Under the pieces are notes generated by a model. It did not search any database. It was not told where the DNA came from and saw nothing but the letters and a program-made list of their open reading frames with translations. Positions 30,797-40,052 of a DNA stretch of 64,000 bases are shown here, piece by piece (the stretch's first letter is position 1; every line of letters begins with the position of its first letter). The position numbers and the translations under genes are program-made. Source of the stretch: Marinospirillum perlucidum (GTDB lineage: Bacteria > Pseudomonadota > Gammaproteobacteria > Pseudomonadales > Halomonadaceae); NCBI RefSeq assembly GCF_003336805.1, contig NZ_QFWJ01000006.1, forward strand, positions 1 to 64,000, read 5' to 3'.

Positions 30797-31255
30797 ATGC
30801 AAATAAAAACTCTAGCCGATCTAGTGGACTGGACCCGACAACAACACCTGCGGCTGGCTGAGTGTTTGGCCGCAGACGCAGACCAGCATACCGATGAGCG
30901 CGCCAAAATGCTGTTGAGCTATCTGGCGGGTCAGGAAAAAGAGATGGAAAAGAAAGTTGTGCTCGCTGAAGAGCGTTCCGATCCCAAGGTCGCCAACACC
31001 TATATTTTTGATTATGTGCCCTATGATCAGGTCCGGGCTCATCCAGAGTGTGACGGCCGCTACCTGCAAATGGATGCAAACGCCATTAGCCGGGAAGTCT
31101 TCTCCTATCATGAAGACATCATCACTCTCTACCAGACCCTGCTGGCCAGGGCGGATATTCCTGAAGCAGAAGAACTCATGCAGCTTCTGCTGGAGATGGA
31201 AGACACAGAAACCCGACGACTGGTGATTCAGACAGAGCGCATGGACGACCTCTAG
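30797..31255 (+). CDS. ferritin-like/hemerythrin-like helical bundle protein
   Basis: A 152-residue all-helical protein, directly after copA (33 bases) with AAAGGAG before ATG 30797. Acidic residues and His occur with helical spacing: LRLAECLAADADQH, MLLSYLAGQEKEMEKK, FSYHEDIITLYQTLLARA, LMQLLLEMEDTETRR. This resembles ferritin-like di-iron bundles (E, ExxH patterns), but I could not fit a complete ligand set. Position suggests a metal-stress role alongside copA. Hypothetical in strict terms. Confidence 0.6.
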   Translation: MQIKTLADLVDWTRQQHLRLAECLAADADQHTDERAKMLLSYLAGQEKEMEKKVVLAEERSDPKVANTYIFDYVPYDQVRAHPECDGRYLQMDANAISREVFSYHEDIITLYQTLLARADIPEAEELMQLLLEMEDTETRRLVIQTERMDDL

Positions 31256-31266
31256 AGCGCCATCCC

Positions 31267-31287
31267 AGGGGAGACCTGGTCTCCCCT
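31267..31287. terminator. hairpin between convergent genes
   Basis: AGGGGAGAC (31267-31275), CTG loop, GTCTCCCCT (31279-31287), a perfect 9-bp stem in the gap after the ferritin-like gene and before the fetB stop. No long T-run on either side. Confidence 0.55.
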
Positions 31288-31319
31288 CTAGTTCTCTCTC
31301 ACTTCAAAACCCAAGCAGA

Positions 31320-32126
31320 CTAGCTATTTTCTGGCTGTCGCAAACGATCCAGACGCAGCCGCTCGCGTTGATCGAGCAAGCGGCGACTGCCGCCCACCAC
31401 TGCTAGAAAACTGCCCAAACCCGTCCCCAGAACCAGTAGCAGCATAATCAGAATTTGATATTTAACCGCCAGGGCCGGAGCCGTACCTGCCAGGATTTGT
31501 CCGGTCATCATGCCGGGTAGACTGATAATGCCCGCTGCAGCCATGGCATTAATGCTGGGAATCATGCCTGCGCGCAGCGCTTCCCGACGTATCGGGCCGA
31601 GTGCTTCCTGCCCGGTTTGTCCGAGAAGCAGTCGGCATTCAATCGCCTGACGCTGCTGCCAGGCCAGTTCGGTCAGGCGATCGAGACTAATGGCCACCCC
31701 CGTCATGGTATTACCCAGGAGCATCCCCAAAAGCGGGATGGCATATTGCGGGGTATACCAGGGGTCCGGCCCGATGATCACAATCAAGGCCAGCAGAGTG
31801 ACCGAAAAGGAGGAGACAAACATCGACAGGGTGCCCACTCCGTAAGCCCAGAAACCCGTCAGGCGGCGTTTTTGCCGCGCCATGACTTCGCGCCCGGCCA
31901 GCAGTAGCATAGCCAGCCCCAGCAGGCTGACCCAGAGCAAGGAGTTAGCCGCAAAGAGGGTTTCCAGCACCAGCCCGATCAGGCTCAGCTGGAGGATAGT
32001 ACGCAAGCCTCCGATCACAAGACTGCGCGCCAACCCCAAACGGTTCAGATGGGTGATGAGAGCCAGCAGCAGCAATAAAACCACGGCCAGGCTCAGTTGC
32101 CACCAGGAAAGCTCAATCACCTGCAA
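31320..32126 (-). CDS. fetB: iron export ABC transporter permease FetB
   Basis: Membrane subunit (UPF0014/YbbM family) of the FetAB exporter that lowers cytosolic iron and protects against oxidative stress in E. coli. The 268-residue protein has about six transmembrane helices, IPLLGMLLGNTMTGVAISLDRL as the family signature near residue 130 and GMMTGQILAGTAPALAVKYQ near 205. The start is a TTG (32126) or the GTG two codons later, both overlapping the end of fetA. The second half of a two-gene operon with fetA. Confidence 0.93.
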   Translation of the reverse strand: MQVIELSWWQLSLAVVLLLLLALITHLNRLGLARSLVIGGLRTILQLSLIGLVLETLFAANSLLWVSLLGLAMLLLAGREVMARQKRRLTGFWAYGVGTLSMFVSSFSVTLLALIVIIGPDPWYTPQYAIPLLGMLLGNTMTGVAISLDRLTELAWQQRQAIECRLLLGQTGQEALGPIRREALRAGMIPSINAMAAAGIISLPGMMTGQILAGTAPALAVKYQILIMLLLVLGTGLGSFLAVVGGSRRLLDQRERLRLDRLRQPENS

Positions 32127-32730
32127 GGGGCACCTCCCGGATAGTTGCTGCCCGGATTTCCAGATGACGATCAGCCAGACGCTTGATCTGCTGGGTATCG
32201 TGGGAAACCCAAATCACCGGCCAGCCTTCCTGGCGAATCTTGTATTGCAGCCAATCTTCAACCTGGGCCACTCTTTGCGCATCCAGATTGGCGGTGGGCT
32301 CATCCAGAAGCAGTACCTGGGGTGTCCAGGCCAGGGCACGTAGCAAGGCAAGACGCTGTTTTTCGCCGGATGACAAGCGGGCCACGGACCAATCCAGCGC
32401 CATGGCGGGCAGGTTCAAGTCAAGCAATTGGGAGGTATCAAAATCCAGCGGGAAATGATCACCAACCCGCTCCTGCCACCACTGGCTTTCAGCGGGCAGC
32501 AGGCGGACCTTTTGCCGCCACAGATGGGCCGAATAACTCTGCTGCTCGCGGTCCCCCAGCCAGACCTCTCCTTGGTGAGGGTCGAGGTCGGCCAGAGCGC
32601 GAAGAAAACAGCTTTTACCCGAACCGGAAGGCCCCGACAGGCAGACCAGTTCGCCGGGCTCAAACTTGAAAGAAATGCCGCTCAACTGCCCGGTTATCAG
32701 CTTTAAAGTGGTCAAGCTTTGAGCAGTCAC
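32113..32730 (-). CDS. fetA: iron export ABC transporter ATP-binding protein FetA
   Basis: The 205-residue ATPase drives FetB. Walker A GPSGSGKS near residue 33, Q-loop region LLPAESQ, signature LSSGEKQRLALLRAL near 117, Walker B VLLLDEP near 138 and His-switch SHD. Short, as is usual for FetA/YbbL. Start GTG 32730 with GGAGAG upstream. Overlaps fetB by 14 bases. Gene order fetA-fetB as in E. coli. Confidence 0.93.
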   Translation of the reverse strand: MTAQSLTTLKLITGQLSGISFKFEPGELVCLSGPSGSGKSCFLRALADLDPHQGEVWLGDREQQSYSAHLWRQKVRLLPAESQWWQERVGDHFPLDFDTSQLLDLNLPAMALDWSVARLSSGEKQRLALLRALAWTPQVLLLDEPTANLDAQRVAQVEDWLQYKIRQEGWPVIWVSHDTQQIKRLADRHLEIRAATIREVPLAGD

Positions 32731-32748
32731 CGGTCTCTCCTGATCGGG

Positions 32749-33918
32749 TTATACGGGAGAATCCACCACCCTGGCCATGCGCTTCAAGGCTTCCTGCAAT
32801 TGAGCAGCCGGGCAGCCAAAGTTAATACGCAGGTAATTGGCATCACCAAAAGGTTCGCCGGGTGACAGGGCCACCCCCGCATCCAAAAAGGCCTGATAGG
32901 GGTTATCCAGTCCCAACTGACTGACATCCAGCCAGGCGACAAAGGTGGCTTGGGGACGACTGTAACCAATTTTTCCACGCCGGGGATGCTGGGGATCTTG
33001 CAGCCAGCTTTCCAGCAGATCGAGGTTGCCATTGAGGTGCTGGCGTAGCGCCAGCAACCAGTCTTCACCCTGCCCCCAGGCAGCTTCGGCAGCCAGCAGG
33101 CCCAGATAATTCATATCCGGCATCAAGCCACGCATTTTGCGCCGAAAACGACGCCGCAATTCGGGGTTGGGAATAATCGCCAGGGCACAGGACAGACCGG
33201 CAATATTGAAGGTTTTACTCGGTGCCATCAGGGTCACCGAATGCTGGGCCGCAGCCTCACTGATGGCCGGATAGGGCAGATGCCGGGCACCTTCTTCCAG
33301 CAAAAGGTCCGCCCAGATTTCATCACTGATGACCAGCAAATCCTTGGCTTCAGCCACCTCGGCCAGGCTTTCCAGTTCCTGGCGCGAATAGATGCGCCCG
33401 GTCGGGTTCTGGGGATTGCAAAGAAGAACAGCGCGGGTCTCGTCTTCCACTTCCTCGGCCAGACGATCCATGCCCAGATCCCAGTGCCCCCCTTCGACTG
33501 CCGAGGGTTTCAGGACTACATCCTGAACCCGGCGATCCCTGGCTTTACCCACCAGTCTTAGCGGCGGATAAACCGGCGTCTGGATCAGCAGCTGCTCGTC
33601 TTCTTTCACCAGGGCTTCAACAGCAAGATTGAACCCCGGCACCACGCCCGGCAACCAGACCAGCCAATCAGCCTCCGGTTGCCAAGCGTAGTGTTTTTGG
33701 CACCAGTCCAGAAAAGCCTGAACCAGACTTGGCGGTATTTCACCGTAGCCAAAAACACCCAGATCCACAGCCTGGCCCAGAGCCTTTTGAACGGCTGGAG
33801 GCGCAGCCAGATCCATATCCGCCACCCACATGGGCAGAATGTCCTGGTCCTGGTAGCGCTGCCACTTGAGACTCGCGGTTCCCTTGCGGTTCAAGGGCGT
33901 AGAAAAATCAAAATTCAT
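32749..33918 (-). CDS. patB: PatB/MalY-type PLP C-S lyase (aminotransferase class I/II)
   Basis: Fold-type I PLP enzyme, probably a cystathionine beta-lyase / cysteine-S-conjugate beta-lyase. The 389 residues include the N-terminal MWVADMDLAAPPAV, LCNPQNPTGRIYSRQEL near 165, ISDEIWADLL near 195 and the PLP-lysine segment APSKTFNIAGLSCA near 235, which define the MalY/PatB group. It starts one base past the stop of the chemoreceptor, so the two are co-transcribed. The physiological substrate is unknown. Confidence 0.87.
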   Translation of the reverse strand: MNFDFSTPLNRKGTASLKWQRYQDQDILPMWVADMDLAAPPAVQKALGQAVDLGVFGYGEIPPSLVQAFLDWCQKHYAWQPEADWLVWLPGVVPGFNLAVEALVKEDEQLLIQTPVYPPLRLVGKARDRRVQDVVLKPSAVEGGHWDLGMDRLAEEVEDETRAVLLCNPQNPTGRIYSRQELESLAEVAEAKDLLVISDEIWADLLLEEGARHLPYPAISEAAAQHSVTLMAPSKTFNIAGLSCALAIIPNPELRRRFRRKMRGLMPDMNYLGLLAAEAAWGQGEDWLLALRQHLNGNLDLLESWLQDPQHPRRGKIGYSRPQATFVAWLDVSQLGLDNPYQAFLDAGVALSPGEPFGDANYLRINFGCPAAQLQEALKRMARVVDSPV

Positions 33919-33919
33919 A

Positions 33920-35548
33920 TTACACCCGGAACTGGCCGACCAGCCTTTGCAGTTGTTCGGCCAGGGAGGTCAACTCGGTACTGGCCGTTTGCGTATCTCC
34001 GGTAGCACTACTGCTTTCTTCACAGAGATTGACCAGATTTACCACGTTTTCATTAATTTCTTCAGCCACGGAGGCCTGCTGCTCGGAAGCCGTAGCGATC
34101 TGTTGGTTCATATCCCGAATTCGCTCCACCGCCGAGGCAATGGAATCCAGAGAATGACCGGCTTTTTGTGCCGCGGCTACCGTCGCTTCGGTATCTCTCA
34201 GGCTGGCATCCATGACTTTCACCGCTTCACCCGCACCTTCCTGCAGCTCGGTAATCATGCGATGGATTTCCTGAGTGCTTTCCTGGGTACGACTGGCCAG
34301 GGAGCGAACTTCATCAGCTACCACGGCAAAACCGCGACCGGCATCCCCGGCTCGTGCCGCCTCGATGGCAGCATTCAGGGCCAGCAGGTTGGTTTGCTCG
34401 GCCACCCCATTGATGACATCCAGCACGGTGCCGATATTCTCGGTATCTTTACTCAGTTTGTGGATCACCTGAGTGGACTTTTGTACCTGCTCGGCCAGAT
34501 GGTTAATGGCTGTAGTGGCATCACCAACGCTGCTGCTCCCTTCCAGCGCCGCTTCATCCATATCGTTGGCCGCATCGGAAGCTTCGCTAGCATTACGCGC
34601 CACTTCATGAAAGCTGGCACTCATTTCGTTCATCGCCGCAGCCACCTGATCGGTTTCCTGCGTCTGTTGTTCCTGGGTGCGGTGCCCCTGTTCGGAAACG
34701 GTAGCCAATTGTTCGGCAGCGGCAGCCACCGAGCCGACCGAGGAACGCACTTCATTGACCAGGGTTTGGATTTTTTCAACAAAGTGGTTGAAGTGACGCG
34801 CCACCTCGGCGACCTCATCACGACCCTTCTCGGTCAGGCGCACCGTCAGATCGCCATCACCCTTGCTGATATTGGCCAGAGCAGCGGCTGTATTTTCCAA
34901 AGGCTTGGTAATCGAGCGGGCAATCACCACGGCAACGCCCAGAAGCACCAGCAGAACCACAGCAGTCATGACACTCAATTCGGTCAGGCTGGCATAAAAA
35001 CGTGTATCGATATCATCAATGTAGACACCGGTCGCCAGCATCCAGTCCCACTCGGGGTAGTAGCGCACATAAGACAGCTTGGGCTGGGGCTCTTCACTAC
35101 CCGGACGATTCCAGTAGTAGGGCATCACCGATTCACCGGTTTCCAGGGCTTCTTCAGTGAACATTTTGAAGAAAGGCTTGCCGTTGACATCCTTGAGTCC
35201 CATCAGCTGACGCCCGATCAAATCAGGGCTGGGGTGGGCCAACATGACGGCATCAGCACTCTGAACCCAGACATAGTCATTATCTTCACCATAGGTCATG
35301 GCACTGATACGTCTGAGTGCATCGGCCTGGGCTTCCTCCAGACTCAATTCTCCGGCTTCCACCTGCTGCTGGTAATCACGGACAACCCCTTCAGCCACAT
35401 CCACCAGATGGCGGATTTCCTGAAGTTTAAGATCTTCCATTTCGCTGTACTGGCGATTGACCGCCATCATCAGAATGATCACCATTCCGATTACAGCCAA
35501 CAGATTAATCAACCAGATTCTGTGCTGAATACGAAAATTTTTAAGCAT
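33920..35548 (-). CDS. methyl-accepting chemotaxis protein with sCache_2 sensor
   Basis: Inner-membrane chemoreceptor of 542 residues from ATG 35548 (GAGGG upstream; an in-frame start four codons earlier is also open). Order: TM1 (about 11-30), a periplasmic single-Cache domain (sCache_2: [45 protein letters not shown]), TM2 (about 188-210), HAMP ([13 protein letters not shown]) and the cytoplasmic signalling bundle with [19 protein letters not shown]. There is no C-terminal NWETF pentapeptide. Cache_2 receptors often bind small carboxylates. Operon with patB; a LiuR-like box lies upstream. Confidence 0.93.
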   Translation of the reverse strand: MLKNFRIQHRIWLINLLAVIGMVIILMMAVNRQYSEMEDLKLQEIRHLVDVAEGVVRDYQQQVEAGELSLEEAQADALRRISAMTYGEDNDYVWVQSADAVMLAHPSPDLIGRQLMGLKDVNGKPFFKMFTEEALETGESVMPYYWNRPGSEEPQPKLSYVRYYPEWDWMLATGVYIDDIDTRFYASLTELSVMTAVVLLVLLGVAVVIARSITKPLENTAAALANISKGDGDLTVRLTEKGRDEVAEVARHFNHFVEKIQTLVNEVRSSVGSVAAAAEQLATVSEQGHRTQEQQTQETDQVAAAMNEMSASFHEVARNASEASDAANDMDEAALEGSSSVGDATTAINHLAEQVQKSTQVIHKLSKDTENIGTVLDVINGVAEQTNLLALNAAIEAARAGDAGRGFAVVADEVRSLASRTQESTQEIHRMITELQEGAGEAVKVMDASLRDTEATVAAAQKAGHSLDSIASAVERIRDMNQQIATASEQQASVAEEINENVVNLVNLCEESSSATGDTQTASTELTSLAEQLQRLVGQFRV

Positions 35549-35609
35549 GCTAGCCCTCAAGCAATCTCTAATTTAATGCTTCTTTCTCTTGCCCTGGATC
35601 AAGTTTGAG

Positions 35610-35625
35610 TTTACGTTAACGTCAA
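35610..35625. promoter_or_regulatory. LiuR-like 16-bp operator upstream of the chemoreceptor
   Basis: TTTACGTTAACGTCAA, a near palindrome with the ACGTTAACGT core, in the gap between the divergent chemoreceptor and thioesterase genes. It matches 14 of 16 positions of the site at 43966. From memory it resembles the operators of the MerR-family regulator LiuR. No liuR gene is in the window. Confidence 0.5.
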
Positions 35626-35692
35626 CAAGTGCAAATGTGAGATTTATCTTGCTGTTTTTTTGTAAGTTAACAACCGATCAAGGGAGTTCATC

Positions 35693-36094
35693 ATGTTTAC
35701 CTACGCTTTAACCCCAGGGTTCACCGATACCGATGCCCTGGGACATATCAACAATACCCGCCTGCCCGTCTGGTTTGAGCTGGCTCGTAACGATGTCTTC
35801 AAACTCTTCACGCCGGACCTGGACCCAAAAAAATGGGAACTGATTCTAGCCCGAATTGAAGTGGATTTTGTTGGTGAGCTTTTTTACGGCAAGGACGTGG
35901 AAATCAGAACCTATATCGAGCGAGTCGGTAAAAGTTCTTTCACCGTCGGCCAGGAAGCCTGGCAGGAAGGCACACTGGGAGCCAAGGGCCAGGCAACGCT
36001 GGTTTATTACAGCTTTACCAACAAGGCATCCCAGCCCATCGAAGGCGAACTTCGTGCTTCACTGGAAGCTCACCTGCGTCCGGAAACAAGTTAA
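35693..36094 (+). CDS. acyl-CoA thioesterase, 4-hydroxybenzoyl-CoA thioesterase (hotdog) family
   Basis: The 133-residue cytoplasmic hotdog-fold enzyme of YbgC type has TDTDALGHINNTRLPVWFELARND, with the catalytic Asp in DxLGHxNN, and the FVGELFYGKDVEIRTYIERVG beta-strand region. It hydrolyses short or medium acyl-CoA thioesters in family members; the substrate here is not known. ATG 35693 has AGGGAG upstream. It abuts the convergent outer-membrane protein gene with no gap. Confidence 0.88.
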   Translation: MFTYALTPGFTDTDALGHINNTRLPVWFELARNDVFKLFTPDLDPKKWELILARIEVDFVGELFYGKDVEIRTYIERVGKSSFTVGQEAWQEGTLGAKGQATLVYYSFTNKASQPIEGELRASLEAHLRPETS

Positions 36095-36574
36095 TTAAAA
36101 GTGAATCATCACGCCCAAGTGGGGACGAAACAGCGGGTCTCCACTCTTGCCGGTCATGGGGTGATCCAAACCGTAGATACCACTGATGGCAGCTGAAGCG
36201 ACCATCCAGGGCGTTAGTGGTAGCTCATAACCCAGGCGCAAATCGGTGACCAGTTCGGAGACCTCTTCACCATTATCCCAATAGGCTGCGCCCAGCTGAA
36301 AGAAAGTGCCGCTCAGGTACTTTTCGTTATAGCGCTTGAAAGCCACTTCCGCGACCTGAAAATCATCCCCGGAGGCAAGCCCCAGCACCAGGCCGGAACG
36401 CCGTCCCAGGGAGAGCTGATAATTGAGGTTAACCTGTCCTCCATCCACCGATTGGTCGACCTGGCGCAGAACATCATAGCCCAGCGCATGGCTGTTTTCG
36501 GCTACTGCCTGGCTGCTAGCAACCAAAGTCAGCAGCCCTGTCATCACCAGAGCCAGGAGAAAACGACCGGACAT
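36095..36574 (-). CDS. small outer-membrane beta-barrel protein (YfaZ-like)
   Basis: A 159-residue protein from ATG 36574 (GGGGAG six bases upstream). Signal peptide to about residue 27 (SSQAVA before ENSHALG), then alternating hydrophobic strands ending in aromatic FRPHLGVMIHF, as is usual for barrel proteins. It weakly resembles YfaZ-type outer-membrane proteins by GLVLGLASGDDFQVAEVAFKRY and YELPLTPWMVASAAISGIYG; the identity is tentative. Start choice: an upstream in-frame extension of 14 residues exists but disrupts the signal peptide. Confidence 0.6.
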   Translation of the reverse strand: MSGRFLLALVMTGLLTLVASSQAVAENSHALGYDVLRQVDQSVDGGQVNLNYQLSLGRRSGLVLGLASGDDFQVAEVAFKRYNEKYLSGTFFQLGAAYWDNGEEVSELVTDLRLGYELPLTPWMVASAAISGIYGLDHPMTGKSGDPLFRPHLGVMIHF

Positions 36575-36640
36575 GAACAACTCCCCATTAAAAAACCAGT
36601 TAAATAAGCAGGGCATCTTAAAATAAAAGCGCCCTCCTGC

Positions 36641-38908
36641 CTACTCTTGGCTCGAGTCCAGGCGTTGATAACTGGCTCGCAACCAGGCATCCAGCTGTTT
36701 TTTACCGGACAAACGCAAAGCCTTCACCAGTTGGGGGCGTGACCACTCCAAAAACAGCAGGCCCGTCCAGGCTCGTCGATCAGCTAAAGGGATCTCCCGG
36801 GCGGGATCACTAACAACAGCCAGAAACCATTTTTTCAAAGCAGTGAGAGTGACAGCCCAGGGGCGATGCCCTTCACTAAATGCCTTGAGTTCGCGCCGAT
36901 CCGCCGCCAGCAGTACGCCAGCATCATAACCCGGCTGCCTTAACAGCTCGGCGGCCAGATCAGCGGGCAAGTTTTTTAGTGGCTGCTGCAACTGGTCGGG
37001 CAGGGTCTGAGCAAAGCGCTGGCTCAAATCTGCTTCCAGCGATTTGCCCCGAGACGTCAAACCGCGAACAACCTGCAGGGTATGCTCACCGCTGGCCTGA
37101 TCTCGGGTTATTCCCAAACGAGCAGCCTGGAAACCCGCACTCTGCCAGAAGGGCAGTAATTCCGGAGTTGCCCCAAAACTGCTGCCGAGCAAATCCGGCT
37201 GCTGCTCCCCACTGGATACTGCCTGTTCCAGCACCCATTGCAGCAACTGTTGACCTCGCCCTTGCCTTTGTAGTCGCGGATGTACGAGGATGCGCTGGAT
37301 ACGCCACCAGGAGACTTCTGCCGCTTGGGGCTGACCAGCATGAAATGCCAGGGATTGAGCCAACAGATGTCCCTGAGGACGTCGGCGACCCAGATAGATT
37401 TCTTGCGCCAGCTCTGCATCCATCCCGCCTTCTTCCTGAATCCAGACCAGAGCCAGAGGTAGCTCCTCCTGGCGCATAATGGCCAGGCGCACACCGGGTG
37501 TATCCAGCAGTTGGCGAAGATCATCCGGTGTGGTTCGGTAATGGGCCAGAACCAGTAGACCAAACACCTCCCTCAATAGCTTTTCGTCGGTCGCCAACTC
37601 ATCGCGATCCAGCCAGGCAATACTTGCCGGGTGTTCGCCTTCTGGAGGATCAGGCAAGCGGGTATCCAGCATTAACAGGCGGTTAACAGTAAATTCCAGG
37701 GGGTCATCAGCGGCCCAACGAATGGGCTGGTTGAGGCTGTGCTCTTGCCAACCGGGAGCCTGGTCTTGCAGGTAGCGGGTAAAACGCAGTGCAAACCCTC
37801 GTCCATTACCTTCATAGCCAGCCTGGGTAGTCGCAAAAACACTGGCGGGCCACAAATCCAGGATTTGTTTCAATACAGGGACCGGCAAGGCGGCCGCTTC
37901 ATCGACCAATACCAGATTTGCCTGAGGCTTTTCCTGCAAGAGAGCATCTGGAGCCATAAAGCGAAGCTGCCCCGACCGTGACCCCTTCACACCCCGGCCT
38001 TCAAGCCGGGCATTAAACTGGGAGAAAAGCGTTTGGCTGGCCAGTGCCGTGGGTGCGGTCACGACCAGAGTCTGATCCGGGTGCTGTTCTAACCAGGCCG
38101 CTGCTGCCAGGCCCAAGGCTGAACTCTTGCCTCGCCCCCGATTGGCAGTAATGACCTGAGCAGGTGGAGAAGGCAGGGACCAGGCAGCCAACAGCTTGGT
38201 TATCAAAGCCTCCTGATCCGAGGTTTTAGCTCCCCAATCCAGAGTGATGGCTTCGGCCTCATCAGCAACGTCCGCTGCCAGAGACCAGGCATCCGGGTCG
38301 GCCCAAGCAGGCGCAGCTTCGCCTTCACGCCAATAGCCGCCGGGCAAATCAGCAAGCAGCCCTTGGCAACGCTGCAAAAAACGCCGGGACAAGTGCTCTG
38401 GCTGCCAGGGCCAGGGAGTCAAACGCCGGTAATCAGGATCAGGGAATTGCGACCAGTTTTCCGGTGTTAGCAAAAGCAGTAAGCCCCCCGCCTTCAACGT
38501 ACCCGCCAGAGCACCCAATGAATCCGGACTCAGCCCCGTGAAGGCATCGAATACCAGGCAGGCCTGCTCACTGCCCAATTCCTTGCGACTAGCTGCGGCC
38601 GAGAGGTGATGAATACCCTTTGGCAGGCCTTCTACCGGCTGCTGGTCTGCAGTGACCCACCAACCCTGCTGCCAACCGGCTTCCTTGATCAGGTTCAGAG
38701 CTTGCACTCGACACCAGTCGTGACTACCTTGCAGCCAGAGGAGTTGGCGATGCCGCTTGGCCCGGAGCGAATCCAAGTATTTTTTGACGTTCAGGGTCTT
38801 GAAATTGATCGTACTTATCCTCAGATTAACTAGTGCAGTAACAATCCCGGCAGCTATTCTCGTCTGCCATTTATTCTTGGCCTTCTCAGGCCAAACATTT
38901 TGACACAC
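36641..38908 (-). CDS. tmcA: tRNA(Met) cytidine acetyltransferase TmcA
   Basis: ATP-dependent enzyme that acetylates cytidine 34 of elongator tRNA-Met. Order: N-terminal domain, helicase/ATPase with P-loop ANRGRGKSSALG (about 258-270) and VLVDEAAALPVP, the GNAT acetyltransferase domain with VHPRLQRQGRGQQLLQWV near residue 545, and a C-terminal tRNA-binding domain. The open frame gives up to 755 residues from a GTG, but homology begins only near residue 41 (KKYLDSLRAKRHRQLLWL). No ATG exists before it. The true start is probably near 38790-38820, where TGAGGA precedes non-ATG codons. Coordinates are the maximal frame. Confidence 0.85.
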   Translation of the reverse strand: MCQNVWPEKAKNKWQTRIAAGIVTALVNLRISTINFKTLNVKKYLDSLRAKRHRQLLWLQGSHDWCRVQALNLIKEAGWQQGWWVTADQQPVEGLPKGIHHLSAAASRKELGSEQACLVFDAFTGLSPDSLGALAGTLKAGGLLLLLTPENWSQFPDPDYRRLTPWPWQPEHLSRRFLQRCQGLLADLPGGYWREGEAAPAWADPDAWSLAADVADEAEAITLDWGAKTSDQEALITKLLAAWSLPSPPAQVITANRGRGKSSALGLAAAAWLEQHPDQTLVVTAPTALASQTLFSQFNARLEGRGVKGSRSGQLRFMAPDALLQEKPQANLVLVDEAAALPVPVLKQILDLWPASVFATTQAGYEGNGRGFALRFTRYLQDQAPGWQEHSLNQPIRWAADDPLEFTVNRLLMLDTRLPDPPEGEHPASIAWLDRDELATDEKLLREVFGLLVLAHYRTTPDDLRQLLDTPGVRLAIMRQEELPLALVWIQEEGGMDAELAQEIYLGRRRPQGHLLAQSLAFHAGQPQAAEVSWWRIQRILVHPRLQRQGRGQQLLQWVLEQAVSSGEQQPDLLGSSFGATPELLPFWQSAGFQAARLGITRDQASGEHTLQVVRGLTSRGKSLEADLSQRFAQTLPDQLQQPLKNLPADLAAELLRQPGYDAGVLLAADRRELKAFSEGHRPWAVTLTALKKWFLAVVSDPAREIPLADRRAWTGLLFLEWSRPQLVKALRLSGKKQLDAWLRASYQRLDSSQE

Positions 38909-39030
38909 TCAATCAAATTCTGAACGCCTCTTCCAGCCAGGTCGATACCGCCTGCCTGAAAATCGCGCTTCAGCCCCTAACATTTTTTGGAGAAATAAAG
39001 ACACAAGAAAACTTTCAGGAGGTACTCAAC

Positions 39031-39948
39031 ATGGATATGCAAGTAAAAGATCTCTATCCTTCGCGCACTGGTGGTGAAGCTCGCTGGCTTCCTCGTGTAG
39101 ACCCGGTTGTCTGGGGTTCTGCCGACCAGAACAAAGATGACTACACCCTGAATCAGCAACAACTCGACAGCTTTGATGAAAACGGTTTTATTATTCTGGA
39201 GGGTGCTGCAGAAGACCTGGTTGCCCCGATTCAGGAAGAACTCACGGCCATGAAAGAGCGCCTGAAAGGCCGTGAAGAAATGGTCATCGAGCCGGATAGC
39301 GAAGAACTACGCTCCCTTTTCCAGCCTCACTTTTTCAGTGATTTTATCCACAAGGTGGCGCGCGACCCCAGAATGATCAATATCGCCCGCCAACTACTGA
39401 ATGATGATGTCTACATGCATCAGTCACGGGTTAACGTCAAACCCGGCATGAAGGGGCGCTCCTTTCCCTGGCATTCCGATTTTGAAACTTGGCACGTCGA
39501 AGATGGCATGCCCCAGATGCGCGCTGTAACCGGCTGGATCATGCTCACGGAAAACGACCCCTTTAATGGCCCGCTTTTCCTCATCCCCGGTTCGCACAAA
39601 CACTATCTCTCCTGTGCAGGCACCACGCCCGAGGACAACTACAAGATGTCCCTGCGTAAACAGGAAGCAGGCACACCCAATGTGGAAAGCCTGGACTGGT
39701 TGATCAAGGAAGGGGGCGGACTGGCCGGTGCCTTTGGTAAGCCCGGCACCATCGTTTTCCATGAAAGCAATATCATGCATGGCTCGCCCGACAACCTGGC
39801 CAGCTACCCCAGAACCAATCTGTTTTTTGTTTACAACAGCGTGAAAAACGCCTGCAAGGCTCCTTTCAGTGGTCAGAAACCCCGGCCCTCCTTCCTGGCC
39901 AGCCGGGATACCACGCCCCTGGAACCCCTGAAAGAACCGCTCAAATAA
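39031..39948 (+). CDS. ectD: ectoine hydroxylase
   Basis: Fe(II)/2-oxoglutarate dioxygenase that converts the osmolyte ectoine to 5-hydroxyectoine. The 305 residues carry the EctD signature FPWHSDFETWHVEDGMP with Fe ligands His148 and Asp150; His250 in SNIMHGSPDN is the third. The region around RTNLFFVYNSV binds 2-oxoglutarate. No ectABC genes are adjacent, so ectoine is made from a locus elsewhere or imported. Start ATG 39031 with AGGAGG upstream. This is the best evidence for a salt-tolerant host. Confidence 0.97.
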   Translation: MDMQVKDLYPSRTGGEARWLPRVDPVVWGSADQNKDDYTLNQQQLDSFDENGFIILEGAAEDLVAPIQEELTAMKERLKGREEMVIEPDSEELRSLFQPHFFSDFIHKVARDPRMINIARQLLNDDVYMHQSRVNVKPGMKGRSFPWHSDFETWHVEDGMPQMRAVTGWIMLTENDPFNGPLFLIPGSHKHYLSCAGTTPEDNYKMSLRKQEAGTPNVESLDWLIKEGGGLAGAFGKPGTIVFHESNIMHGSPDNLASYPRTNLFFVYNSVKNACKAPFSGQKPRPSFLASRDTTPLEPLKEPLK

Positions 39949-40008
39949 CAGCCGCAAACGCCTGGGCAGTTACCTGTCCAGGCAAGCCATCATCAGCTTT
40001 CAATCATT

Positions 40009-40045
40009 AGCTGCATCACGCCTGGACGTGCATGCAGCTTTTTTT
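40009..40045 (+). terminator. intrinsic terminator after ectD
   Basis: AGCTGCATCACG (40009-40020), six-base loop and CGTGCATGCAGCT (40027-40039, one bulge) followed by seven T residues. It terminates ectD transcription before the convergent bdhA. Confidence 0.88.
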
Positions 40046-40052
40046 AGAAAGG

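Noticed and set aside
33866-35608. A 580-codon plus-strand open frame opposite the chemoreceptor
   Set aside because: Antisense shadow; the minus strand has full MCP domain structure.
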